64,000 nt of DNA. Source: Eleginops maclovinus (lineage: Eukaryota; Chordata; Actinopteri; Perciformes; Eleginopidae). The notes beneath the pieces were generated by a model that was given only the letters and a program-made list of their open reading frames with translations, was not told the DNA's origin and ran no database searches. The position numbers were made by a program, and so were the translations under genes. Position 1 is the stretch's first letter; the number at the start of each line of letters is the position of its first letter. The stretch lies in assembly GCF_036324505.1 (NCBI RefSeq), contig NC_086367.1, positions 24,539,078 through 24,603,077 of the forward strand. The letters are read 5' to 3'. This document shows positions 1-11,813 of the stretch, piece by piece.

Positions 1-166
1 TTCTGAGTGTTTTTGTTTTTTGAATTTCTTCTCAGAATTGACTCAACCCAAAACAACATCCCAAACTCCTTTTACCAAGAAAACCTGATCATATTCTGCT
101 CTGTGTAAGAAACCTGGTTAATAATAGTAAAATACATAATGTGTTTGCCATTTATTATTCCTTTAC

Positions 167-3100
167 CTTCCTAGATCCTCCACGTCCTCCATGGTCTCCG
201 GCAGAGCGACTCCGGTCATCTCCGGCAGCCTCCTCACCAGCACGCTGTACAGCACCGACATCACACCTGAGACACACGAGAAGAAATCACCGGTAAGTTT
301 AAAGTGTCCTTCTCGTCTAAAGGAGTATTTGAAGGCACAAGCTCACCGTAAATGACCAGAGGAAGCTCATGCCATATATGGGAGAGTCTGTAGAGCAGGA
401 ATGGAGCAACGACCGCTCCGATGTCACTGGCTGAGGAGCAAACGGACACTCCTAGGTTTCTGTTGGAAAAGGAAATCAAACCACATTCAAATATTAAATC
501 TCAAGTTCAGGACTATATATATAAATGACATTCAAGCCGTTGCAAATCAATTTAACAAAATGCTAGTTAAGCCTATCAGGGAGTTGTTCCACAGTATGCA
601 GAACACCAGGAAGGCGCTTTGTCTGTCATGACTTTTTCTTGTGCATGATCTTAAATGTATGCCTTCAGGTAAGTTCACTGCCCTGACCCCGAACCATTTC
701 TTTTGCATGCAAATCGTACTTTCCTTGAATCTTTCCTCTGAAAGCCAGGTTTATTTTTCATCTGGAGCATCCACTCAGAAAACGTAGCCTCTGACACAAA
801 ACGCACTGCTGCTCCAAAAGTTCAGCACGCCAGCTTTAAAATGTAAATGCCCTTAAAAGTCCATCCATTCCCACTCACCTCAGAGATGTCGGATACATCT
901 CAGTGTTTGCAAAGTTCAAGGTCTCAAATCCGATAGCGATAGCAAGTCTCCCGATGATCGCAATCGCCTTCTTCAACCAGAGGTAGTCTGTAAGTAAGAC
1001 AGAAAACTCTAAATCCATGATGGGAAAACATTACCAAACCAGGGTTAATGATTCAGGAAGGATCTCAATCGATTCTGATGGCACATGTACTGTCCAGAGG
1101 TCAGGTTTACCGTTAATCATTGTGAAGGATTAGAGCAGTGATTGAGGCGATCTGTATCTCTGAAGTCACTGCTGCAGGATTTCCTCCCTCTAGCGAGTTT
1201 ATTGAGGATGGACCTGTAACCTCCCTCACTATCCAAACTTCCAAACCTTTCCTGCTGCTGATTCAGTCTGCAGTTTATCAGTCCGAGGCAAAGACACCTC
1301 TAACGTCTTTGGTCCATGTCAACGTTTGTGCAAAATTAAAAAAACTTCCATCCCTGAATTGGAAAGTGTTCCTCACATCTCTTCACTCATTCCTACAGAT
1401 TTAAGATGACATATTTCTTAATTCATGTCCTTATTGGCTGGTTAAGTTAAGGCAAAATAAGTGTTTCTATTGGACTCTGTGTCTGCTGTCACTGCAGCTT
1501 AATCAATCCATCATCTGCTCCTACCCGTGGGGATGAAGGGGATAACGAGGCAGGCGATGCCCCCCGTGAGGTTGGTGAACGTCATGAGGGAGCACCGGCC
1601 GATCCGGTCCACTAGCAGGTAGAAGATGAGGCCGGAGGGCAACTCCACCACCGCCGAGATAAAGAAATCCAAGAAGAAGTTATCCCCGGTGATCCCGAGC
1701 CGAAGGACCAGACCCTGAAACACCACGCTGCTCGTAAACCTGGATCAGAGGGATGTCCAGTCAGAGATATTCCTGAAGGTACTTCCTCCATGACGGATCA
1801 ACATGGTGTTTTATAAACAGACTCACCAGGCGTAAGTTAGGATGAGTGTGTTTTTCCTTATAGTTGGTGTCCTAAACAGATCCCTCATCGATACAGGATC
1901 CAGGTCTTTCTTTTTCTCCAAAAGACCCGTCTGAAAAACATTTAATAGAATCAAATTTGCTTCGACAATCGTAAATACCCAGGAGTGTGTTGAAATACTG
2001 CCGTACCTCTGGGAGATTAACTGGTAAAGACATCCCGTTGCATTTTGCGATGTCTGCTACGACCCTCATCGCCTCTTTGGTTCGTTTTTGGGAGAAAAGC
2101 CAACGTGGAGATTCTGGAACAATCCTGCAAAGACATCTGTTGGTTTCACTGTCAACATCCAAACTACCTGCGTCTAGATAAAGCCGGTTTATATGAGGAG
2201 GATGTACCAGTGGTATGAGATGAAGAGGAGGCAGGGCAGACTCATGGCCAGCTGCAGAGTCCTCCAGGAGGTCAGGAAGTACGCCAGGCTCGGCAGGAGG
2301 ACCATCCCGAGGCTGTAGAAAGTCCGGCTCATCATGGACACAAACTTCCTGTTGTCGGATCCAAAGAACTCGATCACTGGATAAAAAATAGAAATCTCTA
2401 ACATCTTTCCACACTTCTGACGGATGCTATTGTTCAAATATAACTCGAACTGGATCGCCATAAAGTTTATAACTTTACGTCTCCACCGCTAAGCTAAAGG
2501 AGGCTAATGTTGGGCTATAAAGGAACTACAGCACGGTCACATGACTTCACGTCACCACCGCTAAGCTAAAGGAGGCTAATGTTGGGCTATAAAGGAACTA
2601 CAGCACGGTCACATGACTTCACGTCACCACCGCTAAGCTAAAGTGGCTAATGTTGGCTATAAAGGAACTACAGCACGGTCACATGACTTCACGTCACCAC
2701 CGCTAAGCTAAAGTGGCTAATGTTGGGCTATAAAGGAACTACAGCACGGTCACATGACTTCACGTCACCACCGCTAAGCTAAAGGAGGCTAATGTTGGGC
2801 TATAAAGGAACTACAGCACGGTCACATGACTTCACCTCACCATCAAAGCTCAAAATTGTACTGATTTACAGTTTTTGAGTAAAAGTACTTAGTGAGTTTC
2901 CACCTGGACATACCGAGTACGTAGGAAGCGGTCCACGCTCCCTTCCCAAAGAAGCCCTGCATGAATCTGCAGAGGAGCAGCAAGGGGTGAGAGGGCGAGA
3001 GCATCACCCCGACACCCGACACCCCCAGGCCCACCATGGACACAACGAAACACGGCTTCCTACCAAATCTGGGGGAAGATGTGATTAATACTTGAACACA

Positions 3101-3493
3101 TTAACACCTGAATTTGAACCACACAGAGCATGACTCACCTGTCAGCAAGGTAGCCGGTGACAAAAGCTCCGATAAAATATCCAAACGCCAAGATGACCTG
3201 ATTCAGATCAGCCAGCCAGGACTTATCAACACCAACGAGAACTGCAGGGAGAAAGCCCACAGGAATTTAAATTAAACTCAACTATCCTGGAAACATCATA
3301 CATGTTGTGAGGTAGTAGTGAGGTGTCACATGACTTAACTGTTGTTTCCAGCCGCAGCTCAGCCTGGCTCATGGAAACACAGTTGTACAGCACTGACGTT
3401 TCCTTCTCAGTACTTCTTTATGGCATCAGAAAAGACAGAGCTGTCTATGACACTATGCTATATTATAGTCGTCTAATCAAGTGTAAAGTATGA

Positions 3494-3561
<68 letters not shown>

Positions 3562-4057
3562 CACATCACACACTTTTAATTAGATGAATATCTTCTGTTC
3601 ATGCAAAGCTTTTGAGTTGGTCTTGTACCATGTAGTATTGCAATACCCTCAGAAGTAGACCCACCTCAGAAACGATAGTGCTGCGGCTCTCATCAAACAC
3701 CCATCCTCCGTCACACGGCAGCAGCGAGCTCCCGTTGGACGTCCACCGGTCCACTTCATCGCATAGCTCCTGGTTTTCCGTCCAGTCCACTGAGAACCTG
3801 CTGCAGCGACTGTAGGATCCAGATTCAGAGCGAGGGACGCCTACCTCCCTCACCTCCGCCTCCGTCCAGCCACATTCCTCCTGCAGGCGCTCGGACCCAG
3901 GACTCCGGCACCAGTGGTCTGTAGTCTGCCCTAAGAAAACCACCCCGACCAGCACAAAGGCAAACAGGATCAACGGTAAAGATCCCAGGATCACCATCTT
4001 CTTCTGGAAGGGTCCGAGACCCCCGACGTGCTCCAGCAGTTTGTCTACGTTTGCCAT
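167..4057 (-). CDS. slc22a2-like: Organic cation transporter, SLC22A1/2/3 group (3' end outside window; one frame break)
   Basis: Polyspecific facilitative transporter of organic cations in the plasma membrane (major facilitator fold, 12 membrane helices). Ten exons are visible with GT/AG borders: 3665-4057, 3139-3241, 2914-3068, 2208-2376, 2007-2124, 1827-1930, 1525-1739, 879-987, 347-459 and 167-266. They code for about 527 residues. OCTs have about 555, so the last short exon lies left of base 1. The start [13 protein letters not shown] matches the OCT N-terminus. A Cys-rich extracellular loop with an NGS glycosylation site follows, then the MFS signature GYLADRFGRKP, the PESPRWL loop, and [17 protein letters not shown] near helix 11. 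The tail [14 protein letters not shown] is characteristic of OCT1-3. Exon 2 is one base short after its first four codons (about 3224-3232), which breaks the frame; elsewhere the gene reads cleanly. Family assignment is firm; which of slc22a1, 2 or 3 is not resolved. Confidence 0.88.
2472..2838. repeat. 72-bp tandem repeat, about 5 copies, in slc22a intron 3
   Basis: Five near-identical units of about 72 bp. Each contains CACCGCTAAGCTAAAG, GGCTAATGTTGGGCTATAAA and ACTACAGCACGGTCACATGA. Units differ by a 3-bp indel (AAAGGAGG versus AAAGTGG). The array fills most of the intron between the exons at 2208-2376 and 2914-3068. No coding content is seen. Confidence 0.9.
3494..3560. repeat. (CA)n microsatellite, slc22a intron 1
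   Basis: Uninterrupted CA dinucleotide run of about 33 repeats inside intron 1 of the slc22a gene. Confidence 0.97.
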
Positions 4058-4281
4058 CTCTGTGCTGTCAGAGCAGCTTTCTGAGAGGAGGTTTTTAAAG
4101 TCTGACGCCGGCGTCTCCTCCTCACTCCTCCATGCTTACACAAGTCCTCCCCCTCACAACCCTCCCTCCATTCACACTCATACTAGCTTTCTCTACTGAG
4201 GGTATTTATACCTCTCATTTGGGTTGTTTCCATATGTTCTATCCTGGGCTATGTTAGTTAATTGTGCTATGTCATTTCCAG

Positions 4282-4400
4282 CAGTGGTGGACTATATAAC
4301 AAGGACTGCACTCATACTCTTCTACTTTACTCGACTATTTCCATGTTATTCTACTTTATATTCTCCTCCCTTACATTAACAACACTATCGCTTTTACTCC
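4282..4400 (+). mobile_element. Partial teleost MITE-like element (CAGTGGTGGA terminus)
   Basis: Begins with CAGTGGTGGA and continues with degenerate 'actctTCTACTTTACTCgacTATTTCCATgTTATtCTACTTTATAttCT'-type text. This is the 5' end of an abundant teleost short element that recurs at 23950, 44515 and 55745. It lies just upstream of the slc22a start, so it could contribute to that promoter. Recognition is from memory of the repeat's wording. Confidence 0.6.
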
Positions 4401-6018
4401 ACGTGATTTATTACATACACAAAGGTTCAAGAGTCAAAGTCCCCGGCTCCTCCAACAATGCAACATGAACATATATAACACATAAAACAATAACCTAACA
4501 AGGAAACTACAGAAAACGTGCAAGAAGAAACAGAAAGGGAATAAAATAGGGACTTTAGAAATAGAGTATTTTAAGCTCCTAGCATCTGATTACTTCTTCC
4601 ATATCTGAATTGACCTTTCACTTATGTCTTGAGTGTATCTATTTTGTGCTAATATATATTACATGTTGGCAACTATCATACTTTACATCTGTGTAGCAAC
4701 GTGACTATTAAGAGGACAAAGTCAGACTTGAGAAAGAATTGGTTTGTCTGAGATAAAACTTGGTTATTTAAAGATGGATTGCAACTCTCCCTCACCCTTG
4801 ATGCAGATGAGTTTGAGAGTGCAGACTTTGGCCTAATTGGAAACCATCTCAGCGTAAACGTTAACTATGATGTGTTTTCTTCCAGAAACGATAGATGCGT
4901 TATATCAGATCTCCTGCAGGACTTCTGTATCGTGGTTTCTCGGTCATATATTTACAGACACTTTTTGAATGTTTGAGGTTAATTAATCATTCTGAAAAGG
5001 AGTCACAATTCAGACAAACTTCCTCAATTTTTAGCCTTTTTTTCATCGGAATTCAGACTTTTTCTCAGAGTTTAGATTTTTGTTTTCCATTTCTCTGAAT
5101 TACATTTTTAAAAACTTTTTTCTTAGAATTCAGACTTTTTTTATAAATGTTTTTTCAGAATTCTGACTTTTTTATTATAAGTTTGACTTTTATTTTTATT
5201 TGACTGAGACTTTTTCCTCAGGTTTGTGTTTTGTGAGTGAAATAGAGAACGTATAGACTCTATACCTTCTCTTTGATAGAGAATATAATGAGAATCACAA
5301 TGTTTATATTATTTCAGAGAAAGTCTTATGTTTCCACATTCATTTATTATTTATTCATTATATCAGATACTCCCCTTTACATGTGTTGTTATATCAAAAC
5401 CAGCATTGCAATAATCTATGTTAAATAGCAGCATGAAGACATTTGGGATTACTCTGGCAATGTTTAATTTTTAACTGCTGCTGCCCAGACATTCAGGGCT
5501 AAAACAAACAAGAGTCAAACCAAGCGTAACAACAGAACGTCTATGAGCTCATTGATGTTTAACGTACCGGGTGATTTAACTAAAGTCGGAAATATGACCA
5601 GCGTCTGTGAAATCTGGAAATCGTGGTGAACAAAATCCTTCAGTTTACTCATCGTCTTTGTAAGGGAGTGAAAAACTGTTAACACACCTCAGGTGTTCAT
5701 CCATATGAGACCCAAAAACTGACTTTCTACAGAGGGCATTTCAGACCATCATTTAGATATGTTGCTATATTCTGTCAGGGGTTATTCTCATTATTGAAAT
5801 GAATACGTGGACACAGGTCTTCACTGCAAGTCTTACCTTCGGGGGTTAAATAACAAGTCATATTTAAATTATGAGAGCCACCAACTTGGCTAACTAGATA
5901 CCTAAGAATTGGCCAGCGATCTTCAGATTGGTATCTAATGTAAGCTGTCTAACTAGGTAAATGGATGAGCTAGTCATTCTGAGAAAAGAGTGCAGGTTTT
6001 TTAACTCAGTAATTCTGT
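4401..6018. other. Intergenic, AT-rich; degenerate 'TTTTTCTCAGAATTC' repeats at about 4975-5240
   Basis: No gene is supported. Between about 4975 and 5240 there is a decayed tandem motif of the type TCAGACTTTTTnTCAGAATT. The same motif family recurs near 34280-34450 (as its complement) and 63380-63510, so it is a dispersed low-complexity repeat of this genome. The remaining short ORFs have no recognisable protein features. Confidence 0.6.
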
Positions 6019-6049
6019 GTGCCCCCCCCCCCCCCCTTTCTGGCTGTGA

Positions 6050-8488
6050 GAGTTTCCTGTTTTATTTTGAAGGGTCTCGGTCTGTCTGTTTCCTGTTTTA
6101 TTTTGAAGGGTCTCGGTCTGTCTGTTTCCTGTTTTATTTTGAAGGGTCTCGATCTGTCTGTGTTTTCTGTTTTATTTTGAAGGGTCACGGTCTGTCTGTG
6201 TTTTCTGTTTTATTTTGAAGGGTCTCGATCTGTCTGTGTTTTCAGTTTTATTTTGAAGGGTCTCGATCTGTCTGTGTTTTCTGTTTTATTTTGAAGGGTC
6301 ACGGTCTGTCTGTGTTTTCTGTTTTATTTTGAAGGGTCTCGATCTGTCTGTGTTTTCTGTTTTATTTTGAAGGGTCACGGTCTGTCTGTGTTTTCAGTTT
6401 TATTTTGAAGGGTCTCGATCTGTCTGTGTTTTCTGTTTTATTTTGAAGGGTCTCGATCTGTCTGTGTTTTCTGTTTTATTTTGAAGGGTCACGGTCTGTC
6501 TGTGTTTTCAGTTTTATTTTGAAGGGTCTCGATCTGTCTGTGTTTTCTGTTTTATTTTGAAGGGTCTCGATCTGTCTGTGTTTTCTGTTTTATTTTGAAG
6601 GGTCTCGATCTGTCTGTGTTTCCTGTTTTATTTTGAAGGGTCACGGTCTGTCTGTTTTCTGTTTTATTTTGAAGGGTCTCGATCTGTCTGTGTTTTCTGT
6701 TTTATTTTGAAGGGTCACGGTCTGTCTGTTTTCTGTTTTATTTTGAAGGGTCTCGATCTGTCTGTGTTTTCTGTTTTATTTTGAAGGGTCTCGATCTGTC
6801 TCTGTTTGCTGTTTTATTTTGAAGGGTCACGGTCTGTCTGTTTTCTGTTTTATTTTGAAGGGTCTCGATCTGTCTGTGTTTTCTGTTTTATTTTGAAGGG
6901 TCTCGATCTGTCTGTGTTTTCTGTTTTATTTTGAAGGGTCTCGATCTGTCTGTTTTCTGTTTTATTTTGAAGGGTCTCAATCTGTCTGTTTTCTGTTTTA
7001 TTTTGAAGGGTCTCGATCTGTCTGTGTTTTCTGTTTTATTTTGAAGGGTCTCGATCTGTCTGTGTTTCCTGTTTTATTTTGAAGGGTCACGGTCTGTCTG
7101 TTTTCTGTTTTATTTTGAAGGGTCTCGATCTGTCTGTGTTTTCTGTTTTATTTTGAAGGGTCACGGTCTGTCTGTTTTCTGTTTTATTTTGAAGGGTCTC
7201 GATCTGTCTGTGTTTTCTGTTTTATTTTGAAGGGTCTCGATCTGTCTCTGTTTGCTGTTTTATTTTGAAGGGTCACGGTCTGTCTGTTTTCTGTTTTATT
7301 TTGAAGGGTCTCGATCTGTCTGTGTTTTCTGTTTTATTTTGAAGGGTCTCGATCTGTCTGTGTTTTCTGTTTTATTTTGAAGGGTCTCGATCTGTCTGTT
7401 TTCTGTTTTATTTTGAAGGGTCTCAATCTGTCTGTTTTCTGTTTTATTTTGAAGGGTCTCGATCTGTCTGTGTTTCCTGTTTTATTTTGAAGGGTCTCGG
7501 TCTGTCTGTTTTCTGTTTTATTTTGAAGGGTCTCGATCTGTCTGTTTTCTGTTTTATTTTGAAGGGTCTCGATCTGTCTGTGTTTTCTGTTTTATTTTGA
7601 AGGGTCACGGTCTGTCTGTTTTCAGTTTTATTTTGAAGGGTCTCGATCTGTCTGTTTTCTGTTTTATTTTGAAGGGTCACGGTCTGTCTGTTTTCTGTTT
7701 TATTTTGAAGGGTCTCGATCTGTCTCTGTTTGCTGTTTTATTTTGAAGGGTCTCGATCTGTCTCTGTTTGCTGTTTTATTTTGAAGGGTCACGGTCTGTC
7801 TGTTTTCTGTTTTATTTTGAAGGGTCTCGATCTGTCTGTTTTCTGTTTTATTTTGAAGGGTCACGGTCTGTCTGTTTTCTGTTTTATTTTGAAGGGTCAC
7901 GGTCTGTCTGTTTTCCGTTTTATTTTGAAGGGTCTCGATCTGTCTGTGTTTTCTGTTTTATTTTGAAGGGTCTCGATCTGTCTGTTTTCTGTTTTATTTT
8001 GAAGGGTCTCGATCTGTCTGTGTTTTCTGTTTTATTTTGAAGGGTCACGGTCTGTCTGTTTGCTGTTTTATTTTGAAGGGTCTCGATCTGTCTGTGTTTT
8101 CTGTTTTATTTTGAAGGGTCTCGATCTGTCTGTGTTTTCTGTTTTATTTTGAAGGGTCTCGATCTGTCTGTTTGCTGTTTTATTTTGAAGGGTCTCGATC
8201 TGTCTGTGTTTTCCGTTTTATTTTGAAGGGTCTCGATCTGTCTGTGTTTGCTGTTTTATTTTGAAGGGTCTCGATTTGTCTGTGTTTTCTGTTTTATTTT
8301 GAAGGGTCTCGATCTGTCTGTTTGCTGTTTTATTTTGAAGGGTCTCGATCTGTCTGTGTTTTCTGTTTTATTTTGAAGGGTCTCGATCTGTCTGTTTGCT
8401 GTTTTATTTTGAAGGGTCTCGATCTGTCTGTGTTTTCTGTTTTATTTTGAAGGGTCTCGATCTGTCTGTGTTTTCTGTTTTATTTTGA
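6050..8488. repeat. 34-38-bp minisatellite, about 65 copies (2.4 kb)
   Basis: Tandem units of the form CTGTTTTATTTTGAAGGGTC followed by TCGATCTGTCTGTGTTTT, or by ACGGTCTGTCTGTTTT in a shorter variant. Lengths alternate among about 34, 36 and 38 bp. Alternating TCGAT and ACGGT variants form longer-period blocks; for example 6600-6980 closely resembles 7060-7440. It is preceded by a poly-C tract (about 6019-6036). ORFs on both strands are by-products of the repeat. It sits between the slc22a and SelL-like genes. Confidence 0.95.
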
Positions 8489-8961
8489 AAACCCCCTGTC
8501 TTATGTCTGTGTTTGTTTCCTGTCTGATCACCTGGTTCTGTACACCTGGTTCCCTTGTTTTGTTCCTCCTTCTCTTCGGGTTAGTTTGTGTGTTTAGGTT
8601 CTGCTTCTTCTGTTGTGGGTTCTTGTAGTTTTTAGAGAGAGAGAGAAGTCTGCTCTGTTCGCTGTAGATCAGGTGAACCTTGCATAAAGGTGAGTTCTGT
8701 TAAAACCTGTGTCTCTGCTGCAAACTCTAAATGATCAAAATGATCAACTAATTACACATTTCTGATTATTTCTTCATGATCACTTCATTCCTAAAACATC
8801 AGATTTGTTCTCATTTCTGAAATGTGTTCTAAATGTTGAAGAAACATTCGGTCATTCTTTTCTAAATGTCGACTTTTAAAAACTGCATTGGATTGAGATC
8901 ACATTTCCAAAATGTCCAAACGGTATTTAATTGATTTGAGAGGAAAATGTAAAGTGTTATT
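8489..8961. other. Probable 3'UTR of the SelL-like gene plus repeat-derived flank
   Basis: Unique DNA between the minisatellite and the stop codon at 8962. It carries a (GA)n run near 8636-8650 and a segment (8500-8560) reading like a dispersed 'CCTGTCTGATCACCTGGTTC' repeat. On the minus strand a motif with SECIS-like spacing (ATGA, AA, TGAT) lies at 8742-8776, but its flanks pair poorly. No other gene is seen. Confidence 0.45.
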
Positions 8962-9744
8962 TCACAGTGCAGATATGATGTCCTGCAGGGGGGGTCTGTC
9001 TGTGGGACTCTGACAGCAGTGAGAGAACAGCACCCCCCCATGTTCATCCACAACAAAGTCGCCTCCCAGCTGAAAATACACAGGACATAAATCAACAAAT
9101 AAGTAACTTCAAAATAACATGTCCGAAGACGTGTGAGATGCAATGTGATATATATCTGTTAGTCACATATGTTCGCCTCTTCACCTGCACAGATCTGCAC
9201 AGCCTGTTTCTCCAGAAGAGATCTGACTTTACAGTAAGTGTGTAAAGATGAGACCATTGCCTTGTAATCCATCCATCAACATAGAGAGCATTTATCAGAA
9301 ACATACGTAATGTATTCAGTGAACAAAGTCCCTGGTTGCTGCTTCTTAAATGTGCACTTTAAAGGTAAATGAATAACCTTTTTCTGACGTTTATAGAACA
9401 ACCAGTCCTTAATGTCTCAGCTCACCAAACTACAACCATCCCAGAGCCTGCCTCCACATCACACTGTGTCACTAACAACCTAGGGAATGAGTTTTTGAGA
9501 CTGGCTTCGTCTCTGGTTCATGTTTCTGTGAGTGGATGCAAAGGAGCTCATGTTGAACTCTAAAATGCATTACCTGGAACATGTCCTCCTGGATGTTTGG
9601 GAGTCCTCGGGGAAACGGCAGGCTGTTTACCACGTACTCAGCGTACAGCAGCATGTTGCTGAAGTTTAAAACCTTCCACACAGACGCCCCCAGCCCGAAC
9701 GCAGCGTACAACTGCAACAACACACACACACACAAACACAAACA

Positions 9745-9843
<99 letters not shown>

Positions 9844-11477
9844 CCCATTAACCCCTGTGTCAGCGTCAGGATGAGTGTGACGTGTGTTCTGTATCGTTGC
9901 GACCTCTGACCTTCCTCTCAGGGTCTAACAGCAAGTCATACTGGCAGCCCGTCTCCTGCAGCCAGTGTGAAGCCCCCCCCTCACAGCCGAACGAGACCAC
10001 CACCACTTTCACTGAGTGTGCATCCAGCGTGCTCTGCAGAGGAACCAGTACTCAGTCACATTTACACAAGACAGAGGAGCTACAGGGCGATCATAGAGTC
10101 ACCTTAGTTTCATAAAGAGCAACTAAGTCCCAGAACCCTGAAATGAGTCAGCATTTAAGTCCTGAAATGAGTCAGCATCTAAGTCCTTAAACCCTGAAAT
10201 GAGTTCGAAATCTGAATCCAAAATCAATGCAATGTTTTGTCTTTATGAGTCCTAAAACAGTCAGCATTATGATTCATAAAAGCCAGGAATACGTCAGCAT
10301 TACAAGTCCTAACACCAGTCAGCAAAATGAGTCCTAAAACCCTGAAATGAGTTGGAATTATGAGTCCTTAAAAACCATGAAATAAATGAGGAATCGGAGT
10401 CCAAACAAAATGCAATGCTTCGTCTTTACGAGTCCTTAAAGAGTCAGCATTATGAGTCCTGAAACACCTGGTGGTCCTGCAGGTGTTGGAGGTGCAGTCT
10501 GCAGAGGAGACAGGAGAACTGACGGATCAACACCAGCAGGATCTTCTTCCCTCCACCAAGATACTGCTGCAACGTCACTGCTCTGCAAACACACCAAGCG
10601 CAGGTACACGCATGCTCCTTTCCTTCCTTCAATATAATGTTATGCACAAACAAATGGGCATTAAATGTAGTCTACGCTGTCCTCACCGTCCCGTCCTGGC
10701 GTCTCTGAGCCGAGTTTCTGCAGGAACATGCTTCAGCTGCTGGTCTCTGTGCAGAGCTTCAGTGCCGAGCTTTGCCTCTGCATCCAGACGCTGCAGGAAC
10801 GCATCCCACTGAACCTGAAGTTACAGAGAAACTAAAACACAGCAGACTCACCAGCAGGGTACAAATACTCTGACTGTGATAATACTGACCTGGAGCTGCT
10901 GGAGGTCCTGCAGGGCGTCCTGTAGAGCTGCACAGCTGCAGGAACAACAACCTTTTTACACATTTGGGTCTATTTTAGTTTATAGAGGCTGTCAGATAGA
11001 TTGTGTTTGGATGCACAATCATTTCTCTCGATTAACTGATGGATGTCCAGCTCTTACTGGGTGTTTCTCCTCCAGAAGTCCTCTGCATCCTGTATCCTCT
11101 TCACTGACAGACTGTGGAACAACGAACAGTGAACGCTTAGACATCCATGAAGCTGTACTTCCTGTATGATCTGAATATAGTCAGTGTTTAAGGACCTCCT
11201 GTAGAGCCGTGCAGCAGCCTCGATCAGCCCCAGCAGGGACTCTCTCCGCTCGATGCTGATCTTCTGACGGATGAAGTCCTGCACGGCGCCTGTTAATGAT
11301 TGTTAATGCTAATGATTGACAGGCCTCCGATCTGCATGACTCATTGCTGCACGTACATTTTCACATCTACAGTCTCTGGTTTTTACCTTCCCTGCTCTCC
11401 TGCTCGGCGAGCTCCAGCAGAACCTTTCCTTCTTTGACAAACACTCTGAGCGCCTCCCCTGCAGCTCCTTCCGACAT
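8962..11477 (-). CDS. Selenoprotein L-like thioredoxin-fold protein with CxxC redox motif
   Basis: Nine exons join without any frame break: 11387-11477, 11196-11289, 11058-11111, 10890-10935, 10687-10814, 10468-10582, 9911-10033, 9574-9711 and 8962-9069. They give 298 residues. The N-terminal half (about 1-135) is helical and coil-rich. The C-terminal half is an AhpC/TSA-type (PRXL2-like) thioredoxin fold: strand KKILLVLIRQFS, then C162-L-L-C165, then a second core with VVVVSFG, YAAFGLG and GGDFVVDEHGGVLFSH. By fold and motif this resembles fish selenoprotein L, whose motif is Sec-x-x-Sec; here both positions are Cys codons (TGT at 10510-10512, TGC at 10501-10503). One donor (AGGAG|GTCCTT, exon 2) is weak. 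The likely role is a thiol redox enzyme; the substrate is unknown. The alternative is a related PRXL2/AAED1-type protein. Confidence 0.72.
9721..9841. repeat. (CA)n microsatellite, about 120 bp
   Basis: CA repeat with a few AAACA interruptions at its left end. It begins about 10 bp from the acceptor of the exon ending at 9711, so the polypyrimidine side of this intron (minus strand) is a TG repeat. TG tracts beside acceptors are known to influence splicing in other genes. Confidence 0.95.
10120..10465. repeat. Degenerate tandem repeat in SelL-like gene intron 6
   Basis: Repeated wording such as CCTGAAATGAGTCAGCAT and ATGAGTCCTAAAACC at irregular spacing of roughly 30 bp, heavily diverged. 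It fills the intron between the exons at 9911-10033 and 10468-10582. No coding potential. Confidence 0.75.
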
Positions 11478-11574
11478 GTTGGTGAAGTTTGATCTGCAGG
11501 TCCTTATCTTATCTGTCCCTGTGAACCCTGTGTGTGTGAGTGCTCTTTAAAGAGACACTCACACACATTCACAC

Positions 11575-11813
11575 AGGAGTTTACTGTTCATCAAAAGCTG
11601 GGAGAACTCCCCCAGTGCTCCCATCACCACATCTTCTCCCCTCTGAGCCCTCGGTGTTTGCTGAGCTCCTCATGGTCCTTCTTCTTCTGCTGTTTGTCCA
11701 CCACCACGATGTCTGGTTGGTTACCCTCATCCCACAGGATCTTACTGTAGCTCTGCTGACTTCCAGCCCATCCTCTGCACAGATGATCCTGAACACTATC
11801 TGCCACTGACACT
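11575..11813 (-). mobile_element. Decayed LINE ORF2 C-terminal fragment
   Basis: On the minus strand a broken frame reads ILWDEGNQPDIVVVDKQQKK, followed by a shifted KKDHEELSKHRGLRGEK and, near 11580-11600, a GALGEF-like piece. This wording is the C-terminal tail found in abundant teleost non-LTR retrotransposons. There are several frame changes and no reverse transcriptase domain, so it is a dead 3' fragment. It lies about 100 bp upstream of the SelL-like start codon. Confidence 0.7.

Noticed and set aside
6050..8488. A possible CRISPR array or phase-variable locus, given regularly spaced repeats
   Set aside because: There are no unique spacers between repeats, the genome is vertebrate, and no cas-like genes exist. 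It is a plain minisatellite.
9638..9848. Poly-Cys-Val ORFs at CA/TG repeats (also near 30024, 34021, 39342 and 40850)
   Set aside because: Dinucleotide repeat translations, not genes.
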